From contig JAZBRS010000020.1 of NCBI GenBank assembly GCA_037176725.1, positions 59,672,001 to 59,736,000 on the forward strand: 64,000 nt of DNA, given 5' to 3'. How positions within the stretch are numbered: position 1 is the stretch's first letter; each line of letters begins with the position of its first letter. Origin of the DNA: Posidonia oceanica (lineage: Eukaryota; Streptophyta; Magnoliopsida; Alismatales; Posidoniaceae). The notes beneath the pieces were generated by a model, which was not told the origin of the DNA, ran no database searches, and worked only from the letters and a program-made list of their open reading frames with translations. Positions 34,988 through 46,835 of this stretch are shown piece by piece. The translations under genes and the position numbers were made by a program.

Positions 34988-37900
34988 CGTAACATCCAGG
35001 TTTTCTGGAACTATTGGGTAAGCTTAGCGTGAGGAAATAAGGCGTATTTTTGGGAGTGGTTTGGGAGATTTGCAGTTTGTGAGGAAGAGGAGGGGTTTTG
35101 TGCAATTTTCATGCAAAAAGTTTATTATAGAATGTAGATTGTGCCACAGCCATGCAACTAGTTTCTTCCTTCCACGATTTTAGGCAGCTATCGGGAGACT
35201 GAGAAGGTGCGACGGTGGAGCATCTGGAGGCTTCTCCCTTCGTCTTCTTCTTCCTCCTCCTCCCTCTGTTTTCTTCTCCTCCTTCTTCCATCAGTGAGTG
35301 AGAGAGAGAGAGGCATGGTGTTGGAGCTCTGCACCCTGAGCACTTCCCTATCCAGTGAGGAGCTCTGATCGACACTGGGAGGTTGCAACATCGACAGACC
35401 TCTACCCAGTGCTTGGTGCACTCATGAAGGTAAGTTGAGCTTCACTGAGCTTTGGGTTCATCCTCCTTCTCTGACATGGGGTTGAATTCTCGATGGGTTC
35501 CCTTATTGTATTTCGATTGCAGAATGTGCTTGGGTTGGAGTGGGCTTCGGCTGCCTTCCAGTGGGTCGAGCGAGGTCTAAGGAGGATGCTCGAGGAGTCT
35601 TGTGAAGCTCAGGCTAGGAGGTGGTCACCGGTGTTTCTGTTGGGTCGCCAGCAGTGAAGGAAGCCCTGTGCATGTGCTTTGAGGTACACACCCCCTTCCT
35701 AGCTTTCAATTTTGGTTGGAAATGATGTGAATATGTAGATTGGTATTTTGTGGATGCATGGTAGAGATTTCATGATTTTAGGGGATTTATTGTGGATTTT
35801 ATGGAAATTATTGGATGGTGGGTTACTGTGCTCGAGAGTTTGGCTGAATGACCTCTTGTGCTTTGGAATTTCATAACTTGATTTACGGTTATCGGAATGC
35901 TTTGATTTTTATTCCATTTGGTAGATGACTTGGAATGCTTCGTTTTGGTTATTTTTGTGGTATTTGTAGGTATGTGTGTTGAGACCAGTTCAAGTTCCCA
36001 AACCAGATGATTTTTTGGGTTCCTACGGTCTATCTGATAAACCTGACTTTTTTTACTGTTGCGCGTATAGAGTGCACGTACTGGCTTTGCGTAAACCTTG
36101 TGTGGTTTTCCAGGAGCTTATGGCGCCTCCTGGGCGCCAATGGGCACTCCTGGGGCACCTAGCCAGCCTGCTTTGGCTTGGTTTTGGCCAGGCAGGATCT
36201 TGTGGTGGTTTCCCTGTCTCCAGTTAAGGCTTAAAACATGATTTTTGGTTTTATGGGGAGTTTTGTGGATTTAAAATGAATCTTTGTCCTTCAAGACATT
36301 GACTTTTTGTAAAATACATTAGGGCAAGATGATGATTTGGCAAATCATTAGGGATGAGTTAGGGATTGCCTAAAATGGATTAGCAAGACCCCACTTGAGC
36401 TAGGGTTGGAAATTAAAAGACTAAATAACCTAGAAATGTTAAGGTTTTCCTTAATTGGTATAGACGGACATTAGGGAACATGTTAAACTTAGAATTAGAT
36501 CTTAGCACCAGAACTTAGTGTTCTGGGTGCTGTTTGTGTGGTGTTTGGCCTCGTAAGTTCATTGGAACTTCGGAACCGATGCTTTGCTTCTGGTGGGCAT
36601 CTCCTGGGTAAATGATATGCCCAGAAGGTGCCATTGTTTCTCTATTTGCCTTGTTTTGAAATGTGGTTTCGGACTCGACAATGAAGCTGTTGAGGCTGTG
36701 CTTTGAGTTGTGCTTTCATCTCATGGTTTTGTGTTGTGCTTGGTGCAGCATTTTTGAGGTATTTTGGGTTGTCTTTTAAGGATTTCGAAATGGTTTTCGA
36801 AAAGAGTTTTGAAAAGGAAATGCATGGGTTTGGCAAAGGTTTTTGAAAGAGTTTTCCGGTGTTTTCTATGTGTGGTAGACCAATATACTGGAGGGGCGTG
36901 TCGACGGGATTAGGGGATGTGACGACATTCCTGGTTGGTCAGGCGCATTGCTTAGGTTGAGGTCTTGAGACCAAGAGGCTGAGGTAAGTGTTCGTTGGAT
37001 CTTGGAGGTATGACACTCCTTGATTGTCGTTCACGAGTCCGAAGCTAAGGTCCGTGGGTTGGGGGTACCGACTGCACTTGGAGGTATGACACTCCGCTTG
37101 TTTCCGGTGCCAAGGACCTAGGGTACTAACTATACATAGTGTATCGTGGCAGCGGACACTTGGTATATGAGACCTCTGAGTAGCTGAACATGATACGTTA
37201 GTTAGTACAGGTATCGAGACTACTTAGTGTGGACTGAGCCTAGGGGTGAGGAGTCCTAAGGGTTTGGAGCACTAAGTCAGGGCGCTTAGGCGTACCCTGT
37301 GGAGTCCTACTGAGAGATAGGACCTGTTGGGGCTTGTTGGCCTGGATGGTTTACCCCTCCACAGGGTGGTCGGCCGTAGCAGTGCAGGGACACCGTGGTA
37401 GTGCCTTAGTAGACTGCTTGTGGCTAGGTGTCTCGCTTGGGCCCGAGTGACGACACTTTGCTTGTGTGTGTGGTTGTTGTGCATGAGGCTGCGCCTGTGG
37501 GGTGTAGGTTTTGCGCTAGTGAGGCACATTGGTTTGCCTGAGTAGTGTTTCAGCGCTGGCTTTGTGTTTTGGTGTTTGTTGTGTTGTTGTGTGTGTTCTG
37601 AATGCTATTGAGGGTATTCAGACATGCTTGGTTGTCTAGTCCACACCAGGAGCATGGTGGACCAGACCGTGTGTTTTGGGGCTTGATCTGGCTAGTGTGG
37701 CCATTTCAGGTGTGCATAAAGATTTTGAAAAGAGCATGCATATGGTTTTGATAGGAAAAGAGAAAAGATGATTTCAAAGGCATGTTTTTTAGTGGTTTGC
37801 TTTGTAGGCAATGATGTATGTCATACTGTGGCATCCAAAAGAGATGCTTGTGTTTGTTCGCTTGTGGCGTGGTTATGCCTATTTCCTCGACGTTGTTTGT

Positions 37901-38182
37901 TAAGCTAGGGTGTGTGTTGGGTGACCTATTGAGTGGTCACTCACGTGTGCTTTGTTTCTGTTTTTGGCTGGTGCAGTATAGGAGCTAGAGTTGCTAGTGC
38001 ATATAGGAAAGGAGTCACACTGCCACACATCAAGGGTTCTGGGTAAGTAAGTTATTTAAGTTTATTTTATTTCTGCCCTATAGTAATTGTGAGAATTTAG
38101 TTTTATAGTTAATGATTGCTAATAAGAAAAAAAATATATATATATAGTTAGGTTATGAGGTAACGACATTAGGGTCGTTACA
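34988..38182 (+). repeat. 5' LTR of element E
   Basis: It starts CGTAACATCCAGG (TG decayed to CG; the 3' LTR starts TGTAACATCC) and ends GGTCGTTACA. It has a splice-donor-like AAG then GTAAGT at about 35429, conserved in the 3' LTR at about 40069, and an AT microsatellite near 38138. Frames of 60-120 codons in the C/T-rich part (35190-35420) have no domain. A large CC- and GG-rich block (36900-37500) shows many differences from the 3' LTR. Confidence 0.92.
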
Positions 38183-38185
38183 GAG

Positions 38186-38203
38186 TGGTATCAGAGCACT
38201 AGG
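38186..38203 (+). promoter_or_regulatory. Primer binding site of element E (initiator tRNA-Met type)
   Basis: TGGTATCAGAGCACTAGG, three bases after the LTR. The first twelve bases match the complement of plant initiator tRNA-Met. Confidence 0.88.
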
Positions 38204-38402
38204 TTACCTAGGAGCACTAGCCTAGGGATGTCTGTGGTTGTGGTTGGGCGGTGTTGTGCTATCGTGGGGGTAGGGGTGTAGTAGTTGTCTTCTCCTTGTG
38301 TGGCCCTCCATGAATGTGAGTTTTGTTTGTTGTCTATCGTTTCTTGTTGGTCATCATGTGTGTGGAGGATGTCTGTTGCACCGTCCTCTAGTTGTTGTCG
38401 GT

Positions 38403-38850
38403 TTTGGGTGAAGCGTGAGGCTTCCTAGATGTCTATGGTGTTTCTGGGTGAAGCGTGAGGCTTCCCAGATGTCTGTTGTGTCTTAGGGTGAAGCATGAGG
38501 CTTCCCAAATGTCTGTTGTGTTTCTGGGTGAAGCGTGAGGCTTCCCAGATGTCTGTTGTGTCTCTGGGTGAAGCGTGAAGCTTCCCAGATGTTTGCTGTG
38601 TTTCTGGGTAAGGCGAGTGGTTTCCCAAAAGTTGGTTGCTATCTCTGGGTGACTCAGTGAGTCCCCAAGTGTGTTGTTGGTTTCTGGGTGACTGTGTGGG
38701 TCCCCAGATGTTTGTTGGTTGTCTCTAGGTGACTGTGTGGGTCCCTAGATGAGTGTTGTCGTTTCATGGCAGCTCGGTGGGTCCCTAGATGGGTGTTTTT
38801 GGTTCTGGGTGGCTCAAATGGGTCCCCGGATGTGTGTGGTTGTTCCAGAT
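38403..38850 (+). repeat. Tandem array of ~40-bp hairpin units in element E
   Basis: About eleven units of the type CTGGGTGAAGC-GTGAG-GCTTCCCAG followed by ATGTCTGTTGTGT. The arms CTGGG..AAGC and GCTT.CCCAG pair with a small bulge. The first five or six units are alike; later units diverge (GTGACTGTGTGGGTCCCCAG) but keep facing GGG and CCC arms. Confidence 0.85.
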
Positions 38851-39602
38851 ACTCTGTTAGAGGATAGAGTTATTTGGGAGGGGTTGCGTGTGTGAGTTGT
38901 GTGTTGGTGCTGTGCGGTCGAGTCACGCATTTTGTTTGTGGGTTTGGCCATGGAGTATCATGGCTTTGTGTGTTGTTTGTTATGTGTTGTTTGATGTGTG
39001 TTGTTTGGGGTATCCTGTTTGGATGCCTAGTTGTTTTTGGTTGTGGGTGGTTTGAATGGCTGAGTGCTGTTCGAGCTGTGGAGATTCTTTCTCCTATGTT
39101 TTCTTGGGGTATCCTGTTGGGAAAGCCTAGTTGGTTTTCTTGTTTGGTGTTGGATCGATGGTGTGATACTGTTCGATCTGTGGAGATCTTCTTCCTTCCT
39201 GGTCTCCTTGGGTGGTTGTTGACCAGGTGGTGCATCAGAGTAGTGCAGTGGATGCTGGTGGGAGCTGGTTGTACCTGGTCATCCCTATGTTTGCGTGTCT
39301 GCTAGAGAGGCTGAGGATGTTTAGGGACTCTGGGAGACACTGTTTTGGAGCTTGTGGGTGGAGATTTTGTGTCATGAAGGGACATTCATTCAGGATTTCG
39401 GCGGCTTTGGACTCGAAGATGGCTGAGTCCTTGGTGTTGTTCTGGATTTTTGGTGGGATGAGATGGCTATGAGGCATAGATTTCTCCTACCAATCCTAAG
39501 TTTTGGGCGGCACCGTTGTTCTGTTGATCTAGATCTGTGAGTTTGGCATCCTAAGTTGGTACCCTTGGCCTTTCGCCTTGAGGATTTCGAGGGTGAAATT
39601 CA

Positions 39603-39618
39603 TTTAAGGGGGTTAGGA
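39603..39618 (+). promoter_or_regulatory. Polypurine tract of element E
   Basis: TTTAAGGGGGTTAGGA immediately before the 3' LTR start TGTAACATCC. Confidence 0.85.
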
Positions 39619-42600
39619 TGTAACATCCAGGTTTTCTGGAACTAACAGGTAAGCTTAGCGTGAGGAAATCTGACGTATTTTTGGAAGTGGTTAGGGAGAT
39701 TTACAGTTTGTGAGGAAGAGGAGGGGTTTTGTGAAATTTTCATGCAAAAAGTTTATTATAGAATGTAGATTGTGCCACAGCCATGCAACCAGTTTCTTCC
39801 GTCCACGATTTCGAGCAACTGTCGAGAGACAGAGAAGGAGCAGCGGCAGAGCGTCTGGAGGCTTCTCCCTTCCTCTTCTTCTTCCTTCTTCCTCCTCCTC
39901 CCTCTATTTTCTTCTCCTTCTTCTTCCATCAGTGAGTGAGAGAGAGAGAGGCGTGTTGTTGGAGCTCTGCACCACAAGCAATTCCCTATCCAGTGAGGAG
40001 CTCCGGTCGACACTGGGAGGTTGCAACATCGATGGACCTCTACCCAATGCTTGGTGCACTCATGAAGGTAAGTTGTGCTTCATTGAGCTTTGGGTTCATC
40101 CACCTTCTCTAGCTTGGGGTTGAATTCTCGATAGGTTCCTTGTTGTATTTGGGATGTAGAGTGTGCTTGGGTTGGAGTGGGCTTCGGCCACCTTCCAGTG
40201 GGTCGAGCGAGGTCTGAGGAGGATGCTCTAGGAGTCTTGTGAAGCTCAGGCTAGGAGGTGGTTGCTGGTGTTTGGGTTGGGTTACCGACGGTGAAGGAAG
40301 CCCTGTGCATGTGCTTTGAGGTACACACCCCCTTCCTAGCTTTCAATTTTGGTTGGAAATGATGTGAATATGTAGATTGGTATTTTGCGGATGCATGCTA
40401 GAGATTTCATGATTTTAGGGGATTTATTTTGGATTTTATGGAAATTATTGGATGGTGGGTTACTGTGCTCGAGATTTTGGCTGAATGACCTCTTGTGCTT
40501 TGGATTTTCATAACTTGATCTACGGTTATCAGTATGCTTTGATTTTTGTTCCATTTGGTAGATGACTTGGAATGCTTCGTTTTGGTTATTTTTGTGGTAT
40601 TTGTAGCTGTGTGTGCTGAGACCAGTTCAAGATCCCAAACTGGACGATTTTTTGGGTTCCTGCGATCTGTCTGATAAACCTGACTTTTTCTACTGTTGTG
40701 TGTATATGGTGCACGTATTGGCTGCGCGAAAACCCTGCGTGGTTTCCCAGGAGCTTTTGGTGCCTCCTGGGCGCCAGTGGGCGCGCTTGGGGTGCCTAGC
40801 CAGCCTACTTTGGCTAGGCCAGATCTTGCGGTTGTTTCCCTGTCTCAAGTTAAGGCTTAAAACATGATTTTTGGTTTTATGGGGAGTTTTGTGGATTTAA
40901 AATGAATCTTTGTCCTTTAAGACATTGACTTTTTGTAAAATACATTAGGGCAAGATGATGATTTGGCAAATCATTAGGGATGAGTTAGGGATTACCTAAA
41001 ATGGATTAGCATGACCCCACTTGAGCTAGGGTTGGAAATTAAAAGACTAAATAACCTAGAAATGCTAAGGTTTTCCCTAATTGGTATAGACGGACATTTG
41101 GGAACATGTTAAACTTAGAATTAGATCTTGCCACCAGAACTTAGTGTTCTGGGTACTGTTTGTGTGGTGTTCGGTCTCGTAAGTTCATTGGAACTTCGGA
41201 ACCGATGCTTTGCTTCTGGTGGGCGTCTCTGGGGTAAACGATATGCCCAGAAGGTGCCATTATTTCTCGGTTTGCCTTGTTTTGAAATGTGGTCCCGGAC
41301 TCGACAGTGAAGCTATTGAGGCTATGTTTTGAGCTGTGCTTTCAGCTTGTGGCTTTGTGCTGCGTTTTTGAGGTATTTTGGGTTGTCTTTTAAGGATTTC
41401 GAAATGGTTTTCGGAAAGAGTTTTGAAAAGGAAATGCATGGGTTTGGCAAAGGTTTTTGAAAGAGTTTTCTAGTGTTTTCTGTGTGTGACGGACCAAGAT
41501 ACTGGAGGGGCGTGTCGACGGGATCAAGGGATGTGATGACATTCCTGGTTGGTCGAGCGCGTTGCCTAGGTTGAGGTCCTGAGACCAAGAGATTGAGGTA
41601 AGTGTTCGTCGGATCTTGGAGGTATGATACACCTTGATTGTTGTTCACGAGGCCGAAGTTGAGGTCCGCGGGCTGGGGGTACCGACTGGACTTGGAGGTA
41701 TGACACTCCACTTGTTCCCGGTGCCGAGGACCCAGCGTACTGACTATACATAGTGTATCATGGTAGTAGACACAGGGGGTATGAGACCCTTGAGTAGCTG
41801 GACATGATACCCTAGTTAGTACGGGTACCGAGACTACTTGGTGTGGACTGAGCCTGGTGGTGAGGAGCCCCAAGGGTTTGGTGCACTGAGTCAGGGCACT
41901 TAGGGGTACCCTGTGGTGTCTTGCTGAGAGACAGGACCTGTTGAGACTTGTTGGACGGGACGGTTCACCCCTCGATAGGGTGGTCAATCGTAGCAGTGCA
42001 GGGACACCGTGGTATCGCCTCAATGGACTGCTTGTAGCTAGGTATCTCGCTTGGGCCCGAGTGACGACACTTTATTTGTGTGTGTGGTTGTTGTGCTTGT
42101 GGCCGCGCCTGTGGGGCGTAGGTCTTGCGCTAGTGAGGCGCATTGGTTTGGCTGAGTAGTGTTTTAGCGCTGGCTTTGTGTTTTGGTGTTTGTTGTGTTG
42201 TTGTGTGTGTTCTGAATGCTATTGAGGATATTCAGACATGGTTGGTTGTCTAGTCCGCACCAAGAGCGTGGTGGACCAGACCGTGTGTTTTGGGACTTGA
42301 TCTGGCTAGTGTGGCCATTTCAAGTGTGCATAAAGATTTTGAAAAGAGCATGCATATGGTTTTGATAGGAAAAGAGAAAAGATGATTTCAAAGGCATGTT
42401 TTTTAGTGGTTTGCTTTGTAGGCAATGATGTATGCCCTACTGTGGCACTAGAATAGATGCCTGTGTTTGTTCGCTTGTGGCGTGGTTACGCCTGTTTTCT
42501 CGATGTTGTTTGTTGAGCTGGGGTGTGTGCTGGGTGACCTTTTGAGTGGTCACTCACGTGTGCTTTGTTTCTGTTTTTGGCAGGTGTAGGATAGGAGTTG

Positions 42601-42793
42601 GAGTTGCTAGTGCATATAGGAAAGGAGTCACACTGCCACACATCAAGGGTTCTAGGTAAGTAAGTTATTTAAGTTTATTTTATTTCTACCCTATAGTAAT
42701 TGTGAGAATTAAGTTCTATAGTTCATGAATGCTAATAAGAAAAAATATATATATATAGTTAGGTTGAGAGGTAACGACATTAAGGTCGTTACA
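39619..42793 (+). repeat. 3' LTR of element E
   Basis: It starts TGTAACATCCAGG and ends GGTCGTTACA. Divergence from the 5' LTR is patchy: about ten differences in the first 90 bases by my count, but almost none over 36236-36375 against 40856-40995. Confidence 0.92.
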
Positions 42794-42798
42794 ATCAT
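42794..42798. repeat. TSD of element E, right copy (ATCAT)
   Basis: Identical to 34983-34987; Athila integrase sequence resumes. Confidence 0.9.
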
Positions 42799-42855
42799 GG
42801 TGCCGTAGACATTGAATATCCCACAAATGGTGAGACTTTCAATGTCAATGGTTAG
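42796..42855 (+). pseudogene. int: Athila integrase C-terminal end, separated by element E
   Basis: Nineteen codons (HGAVDIEYPTNG and a few more) followed by TAG at 42853-42855, the natural end of the Athila polyprotein. This tail and the segment ending at 34987 flank the insertion. Confidence 0.85.
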
Positions 42856-44341
42856 TGCCTAAAGTCCTTCCTAGAGATGCCCCCTGAGGACGAACATGTC
42901 CTATATCTCCAGGAACCTTTTTACATATCTTAGTATCTTTTGTTCTCTTAAAAAAAAAACCAAAAAAAAAAAGAGAGAGTGAAATTTTGCCTTTTTGACT
43001 AGTAGGCCTAAAAGAACCAGATAAGTCCGATGAGTCAGTGCCTTGTGCCTTCAAGATTTCTATACCTCTTCGCTAAATAAATCTAATGTTTTCTTTTCAC
43101 TTGTTTTCGATACAGCATCTACTACTCCAGATCTGGTAACTTCTTCCTCTTAATATTCTTCATCACATACAATGTGGACATTGCATGATCTAGGTTTGGG
43201 GGTATTGGTAGTCTTTTGTATCAAATTGTTGCTTTCAACAAAAAAAAAACCCTTGCTTTGTGACTAATATAGGATGAAAAACTAAGGTTTGGTGGATAAG
43301 TACAATAAGATGCAAGGAAGCACTTGAGTTCGACCAAGATGGAAAGATACTTGATTAAGGGACTCAACTGATCATTAGTGAAGATTCACCTATGTGAGAT
43401 ATTCTTGGCCCTTGATTGTCCTTTGAGTGATCTCTTCTGCATAAATTCCGAGTAGAATGAAGAGCTACTCAAACCTCTCTTCTTGACTAAGGATCTTCCA
43501 ATTTTTCTGTCTCTGAGGATGACATCAGGATAGTTATCTTTGACTTGCAGTCTGGTCTTGACTGGTACACTTAGCTTGAAAACAACCAATCATACCTCCC
43601 ACCACCAAATCCATACTTTATCACCATCTAACCATCCATTCACCGCATATCACCCACCACTACATTATTATGAGAATAAGGAAATAAAAATAAATAAAGT
43701 CCAAAACAATCTCTTCTGGTGTTGCAATTAAAAGAAAAAGAAAAAAAAAAGAGAGTGAAAAAAAAAGAAAAAAAGAAGAAGAAAAAAAAGAAAGAAAAGA
43801 GATTATGTTTTTGAAGAGATTGCACTAAAAAGAAAAAGGATCATAATTATTAGAAAAGATTTCCTAAGTCTCATAATTATTCACACCATCACTATTTCCA
43901 TCCATCTTTCATCTACTTTATCACTTCATCATCACCACCACCACCATTGCATCATTAATTGTTTAAAAGTTAAGTGAGCCATGATAGAAAAGGTGAGAAG
44001 ACTTAGGTTCTACACCATCCTTATTAAAGAGACCTGTTTCCTATTTCAGAAGACCTTCTCTTTTGTGGTCCATGCTTAATTGACTTAGTGTGAACAGTTT
44101 TGTCGTTCATACACTTGAGAGAAGTTCTCTTGTTGAGTGATCACATAATGAGAGTAGGACCTTGGTGAGTCGAATCAAAGCAAAATGCTATCAAGTGCGT
44201 CCTAAGATCAAGTTTCCTGAAATGGAAAGTCAGAACTCAAGGGGAAAAGGAACGAGCTATCGTAGATATTTGCACTTAACCACCTTACCCTTGTTGTGTA
44301 GTCCATTGTTAGTTGTTTTGCTCAGGGACTAGCAAAAGGTA
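42856..44341 (+). other. Athila 3' untranslated region
   Basis: No envelope-like frame. It contains A runs at 42950-42975, an imperfect purine-rich GAAAAA tract (43730-43805) and CATCAC/CCACCA microsatellite-like sequence (43920-43950). Confidence 0.65.
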
Positions 44342-44355
44342 GGCTTGGGGGTATT
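44342..44355 (+). promoter_or_regulatory. Polypurine tract of element D
   Basis: GGCTTGGGGGTATT directly before the 3' LTR; the TTGGGGGTATT form is typical of Athila. Confidence 0.85.
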
Positions 44356-45457
44356 TGATGAGTGCATAATTATGTAATTCATAGACCAAATTATCAGATC
44401 CATTTGCATAAATATATGTGCTTCCGGACTAATCCTTTCAGGAATTTATTAAAAGCATTCAGTCAAAGTGATAGTCACATAATTCATGCATTTGTCGTTC
44501 CCATTCACGTTTATAAATAATGCTTCTCGAGGGTGTTTTATGCAATTTGTGCAGGAACCAAGTAATTAGATAAATTAATAAAGGAGAAGCAAAAATTGGA
44601 CACAAATCCGTCGGAGGTACTCACGAATGACAAATCCCAAAAATCAAGTTCTCAACAGATACAGGATAAAATTCAAATAAATACAAGATTTCGAATCAGT
44701 GCAATCCCAGAGATACGGGCGCCAGATGGCAGTTTGGGTGCCTTCTAGGTGCCCAGATTTGATATCTTTGATTGATTCTTCTGTGTAGATCACGATAACG
44801 ACGTATATTTTATGTATTTAAATTGAATATTTGTCATTTAAATTGGATTTGTTTCTGAACGTGGATTAACCTTGTAAGTCTATAAGTAGACTCAATGTGT
44901 TGGGGGGAAGAGGGAGCTTCTACTTTGTATACTTCTTCTCTGGGTCTTCTTCCTCTCTTGCATGCGTGGGATTTCTCTGGTGTAACTTAGGATATAGGTT
45001 CTTCTTGTCTTTTCTTTCATACAAGCTTTGTAACATCAAATTTCAAGTACTGGTATTTTCATTTTCTCTCTAAGATTTATTGTTCTTCTCCATCTCTTTT
45101 ACCTCTTTCTTTAATTTAGTCATTGTCTTTTATTATTAGTTTAGATTTATGTTCTCCATCTCTTCTACCTCTTTCTTTAATTTAGTTATTGTCTTTTACT
45201 ATTAGTTTAGATTTCATCATGTTATTGCTTTCGTAATTTAGAATAATTTCGTGTAGTCATGTTCTTTTAGTTTTTATCTTGTTTTTATTAGTGTAAACAA
45301 CTCTCTCCACCAATTTACGTTCTTCTTCAAGTGAATATTTACGTCGAGATTTTGAGAAACGAGACCAAGTCTCTGTGGTTCAACTCCCTCTTGCCCTTGC
45401 TACGTGTTGGCACCGTGCACTTGCGGATTTAAATTTTCTTCGATTTTATATCGAACA
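44356..45457 (+). repeat. 3' LTR of Athila element D
   Basis: It starts TGATGAGTGCATAATTATG and ends TATATCGAACA. It is followed by the TSD copy GCGCA at 45458-45462 and then by element B leader sequence. Confidence 0.93.
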
Positions 45458-46097
45458 GCGCACAATCGAGCACGACTCGAGACCTGCGGAAAACAAGCAA
45501 AGCAATTAGATAGTTGCAAAGTTATTTAGCTGTGGCATGAATGGCATGCATGCAAATAAATGCCCTAGTGTGCTCTCTCACCATGTAGGTCCTGAGTAGG
45601 CTGCCTACTCGGACTTGCTCATGGGTATGGGTTTATTGACTCAAGGTCAGAAAAAGGGTCCTCGTCTAAACCCTGGCCAAAGCTCAAGTATAACGAGGTG
45701 GTGCGTTTGGAGCCTCGACCTTGCCGAAGCATGGGTTGTACCCTCTACTAACACCGACGTGACTCCAAACATAGGGGGACAAACCAACCTGCTTGCCCTA
45801 TGCCAAAGAAATAGGACAAAAGACCGAAACTGTCCTTCTCAGACTAAGTGGGAGGACTCAGGGATGAGAAGATGCATGCTCTCTAAAATGATCAATCATG
45901 CAAAGATGCTGTTAAGTGTTTTACTTGCGTTTTATTTAGCCAAAGGGGAAAAATTGCAAGTTTTGGCTCTAATTGTGCTTAAATTTTGATGTTTGGCTAT
46001 ATTGTTGCTTTTAAATTAAGCCAAAAGGAGAGTAAACATGTTTCTAATATCCTAGGCATGGCATATGCATGAAGGCGAAAGAAACATGGAGTCATGG
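45458..46097 (-). other. Element B 5' leader, between Athila element D and element C
   Basis: Inverse homologue of element C 5' leader (about 52660-53290). Minus-strand landmarks shared with C are GCATGCATCTTCTCATC, GTTAGTAGAGGGTACAACCC and TTTCTGACCTTGAGTCA. A 124-codon plus-strand frame (45615-45989) is antisense to the leader and has no domain. Confidence 0.8.
46093..46097. repeat. Presumed left TSD of element C (CATGG)
   Basis: Five bases before the LTR start; the right copy lies beyond the window. Confidence 0.5.
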
Positions 46098-46815
46098 TGT
46101 TGACACCGCATTTTGACAAGGCTGAATTGGCAGATCTCTCTCTCTGGCGGCTAGGAAAAACCCAAAACTCCACACCTTTCTTTTCAAACCAAAACTCCAA
46201 CTTAAACCCAAAATCACACCCATTTCTTCAGCCTAGAAAATTACCCAAAAATTATAGGAAAACCCATCCTTTTCAACCTAGAAAACTCGCCAAAAAACCC
46301 TTAAGATCTTCCACCAGAATCACTTCCAAAAACCCTAGAAAACCTAGGTAAAACCCCCCTCTTTCTGGACCCAAAAACCCTATCAAAAATTTTCCAAAAC
46401 CCCACTCCAAACCCTAGGTCAAATACTAGAAACTCTAGGTCACATCACCCAATCCCACTTCAATTCTAAGCCTCTATCCCCCTCATCTCTCCAAATTATC
46501 CTTTTCTCTCTCCAAATTATTCTTTTTCTCTCTCCTGATTATTCTTTTCTCTCTCCACTCTATTCTCCCTCTTATTCTCCTTCTTTTCTTGCTCTCCAGT
46601 GGACCTACTTCATTCCTGCTCCTCCCCACCTATTCTCCTTTCTTCCCTTTATTTTATCTTTATTTTATTTTATTTTATTTTATCCCATGTTACTTGATCT
46701 TTATTTTCTTTTCATCCCTTCCCTTCTTTTTTTCTTCATCCCTTCCTTTCTTTCTTTCCTTCTCTCATTTCCCTTTTTCCACCCGAAACCCTAAAACGTA
46801 AACCCAGAACCAAAA

Positions 46816-46835
46816 CCCTAAACCCTAAACCCTAG
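46816..46835 (+). repeat. Short telomere-like run in LTR C
   Basis: Nearly three units of CCCTAAA, with another two near 46920. The plant telomere unit is TTTAGGG/CCCTAAA. The surrounding 46180-47000 is dotted with single AACCCTA motifs, so this may be local composition. Confidence 0.5.

Larger units (their letters stand above)
38183..39618 (+). other. Coding-free internal region of element E
   Basis: The PBS at 38186 is followed by G/T-rich sequence, the 40-bp hairpin array (38403-38850) and a roughly 100-bp tandem duplication (GGGGTATCCTGTT at 39007 and 39106). The last part ends in CTTGAGGATTTCGAGGGTGA and the PPT. Frames of 86-143 codons (38874-39472) are Cys/Trp/Val-rich products of G/T composition. 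Confidence 0.7.
34988..42793 (+). mobile_element. Element E: non-autonomous Tekay/Del-like retrotransposon with 3.2-kb LTRs
   Basis: The LTRs are 34988-38182 and 39619-42793 (about 3.2 kb each). The internal region is only 1436 bp and carries no gag or pol domain. The PBS matches initiator tRNA-Met, the PPT is TTTAAGGGGGTTAGGA, and the TSD is ATCAT. The internal 3' end (GATTTCGAGGGTGAAATTC) resembles the end of Del/Tekay elements, supporting a chromovirus origin. With large LTRs and a coding-free core it fits the LARD concept (large retrotransposon derivative). Confidence 0.9.
26986..45457 (+). mobile_element. Element D: Athila-type LTR retrotransposon (itself invaded by element E)
   Basis: The 5' LTR is 26986-28095, the 3' LTR 44356-45457. 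The PBS is complementary to tRNA-Asp (with decay), and the PPT is GGCTTGGGGGTATT. Gag and pol are Athila-like and split in integrase by element E (34988-42793). D lies inside element B leader/gag, as B sequence continues on both sides. No envelope-like frame is visible between integrase and the PPT. All coding parts carry stops or frameshifts. Confidence 0.93.
17744..46097 (-). mobile_element. Element B: inverted gag-only Tat/Ogre-like retrotransposon, invaded three times
   Basis: B reads on the minus strand: 5' leader (46097-45458), then gag (26894-25296), splice-donor-like site, non-coding region with a possible small ORF, stem-loops and a 4.1-kb tandem array, then a 3' tail cut at 17744 by element A. 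The Athila element D (26986-45457) separates leader from gag, and element C starts at 46098, so neither LTR of B is visible here. Its 3' part is the inverted homologue of element A 2280-3509 and 9274-11650. It keeps the uninterrupted version of the site where solo LTR S entered A. No pol domain is present. Confidence 0.85.

Noticed and set aside
38874..39472. Frames of 86 and 143 codons (Cys/Trp/Val-rich) in the element E core as an accessory gene
   Set aside because: Composition-driven (G/T-rich), overlaps a tandem duplication, no domain, antisense frame equally long.
34988..42793. Element E taken as two independent solo LTRs
   Set aside because: PBS after the first LTR, PPT before the second and one TSD pair outside both show a single element.
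42856..44341. Envelope-like gene of Athila
   Set aside because: No frame above about 70 codons on the plus strand and no membrane segment; the stretch is A-rich non-coding sequence.
45615..45989. 124-codon plus-strand frame as a host gene between D and C
   Set aside because: Antisense to element B leader, which matches element C leader; no domain.
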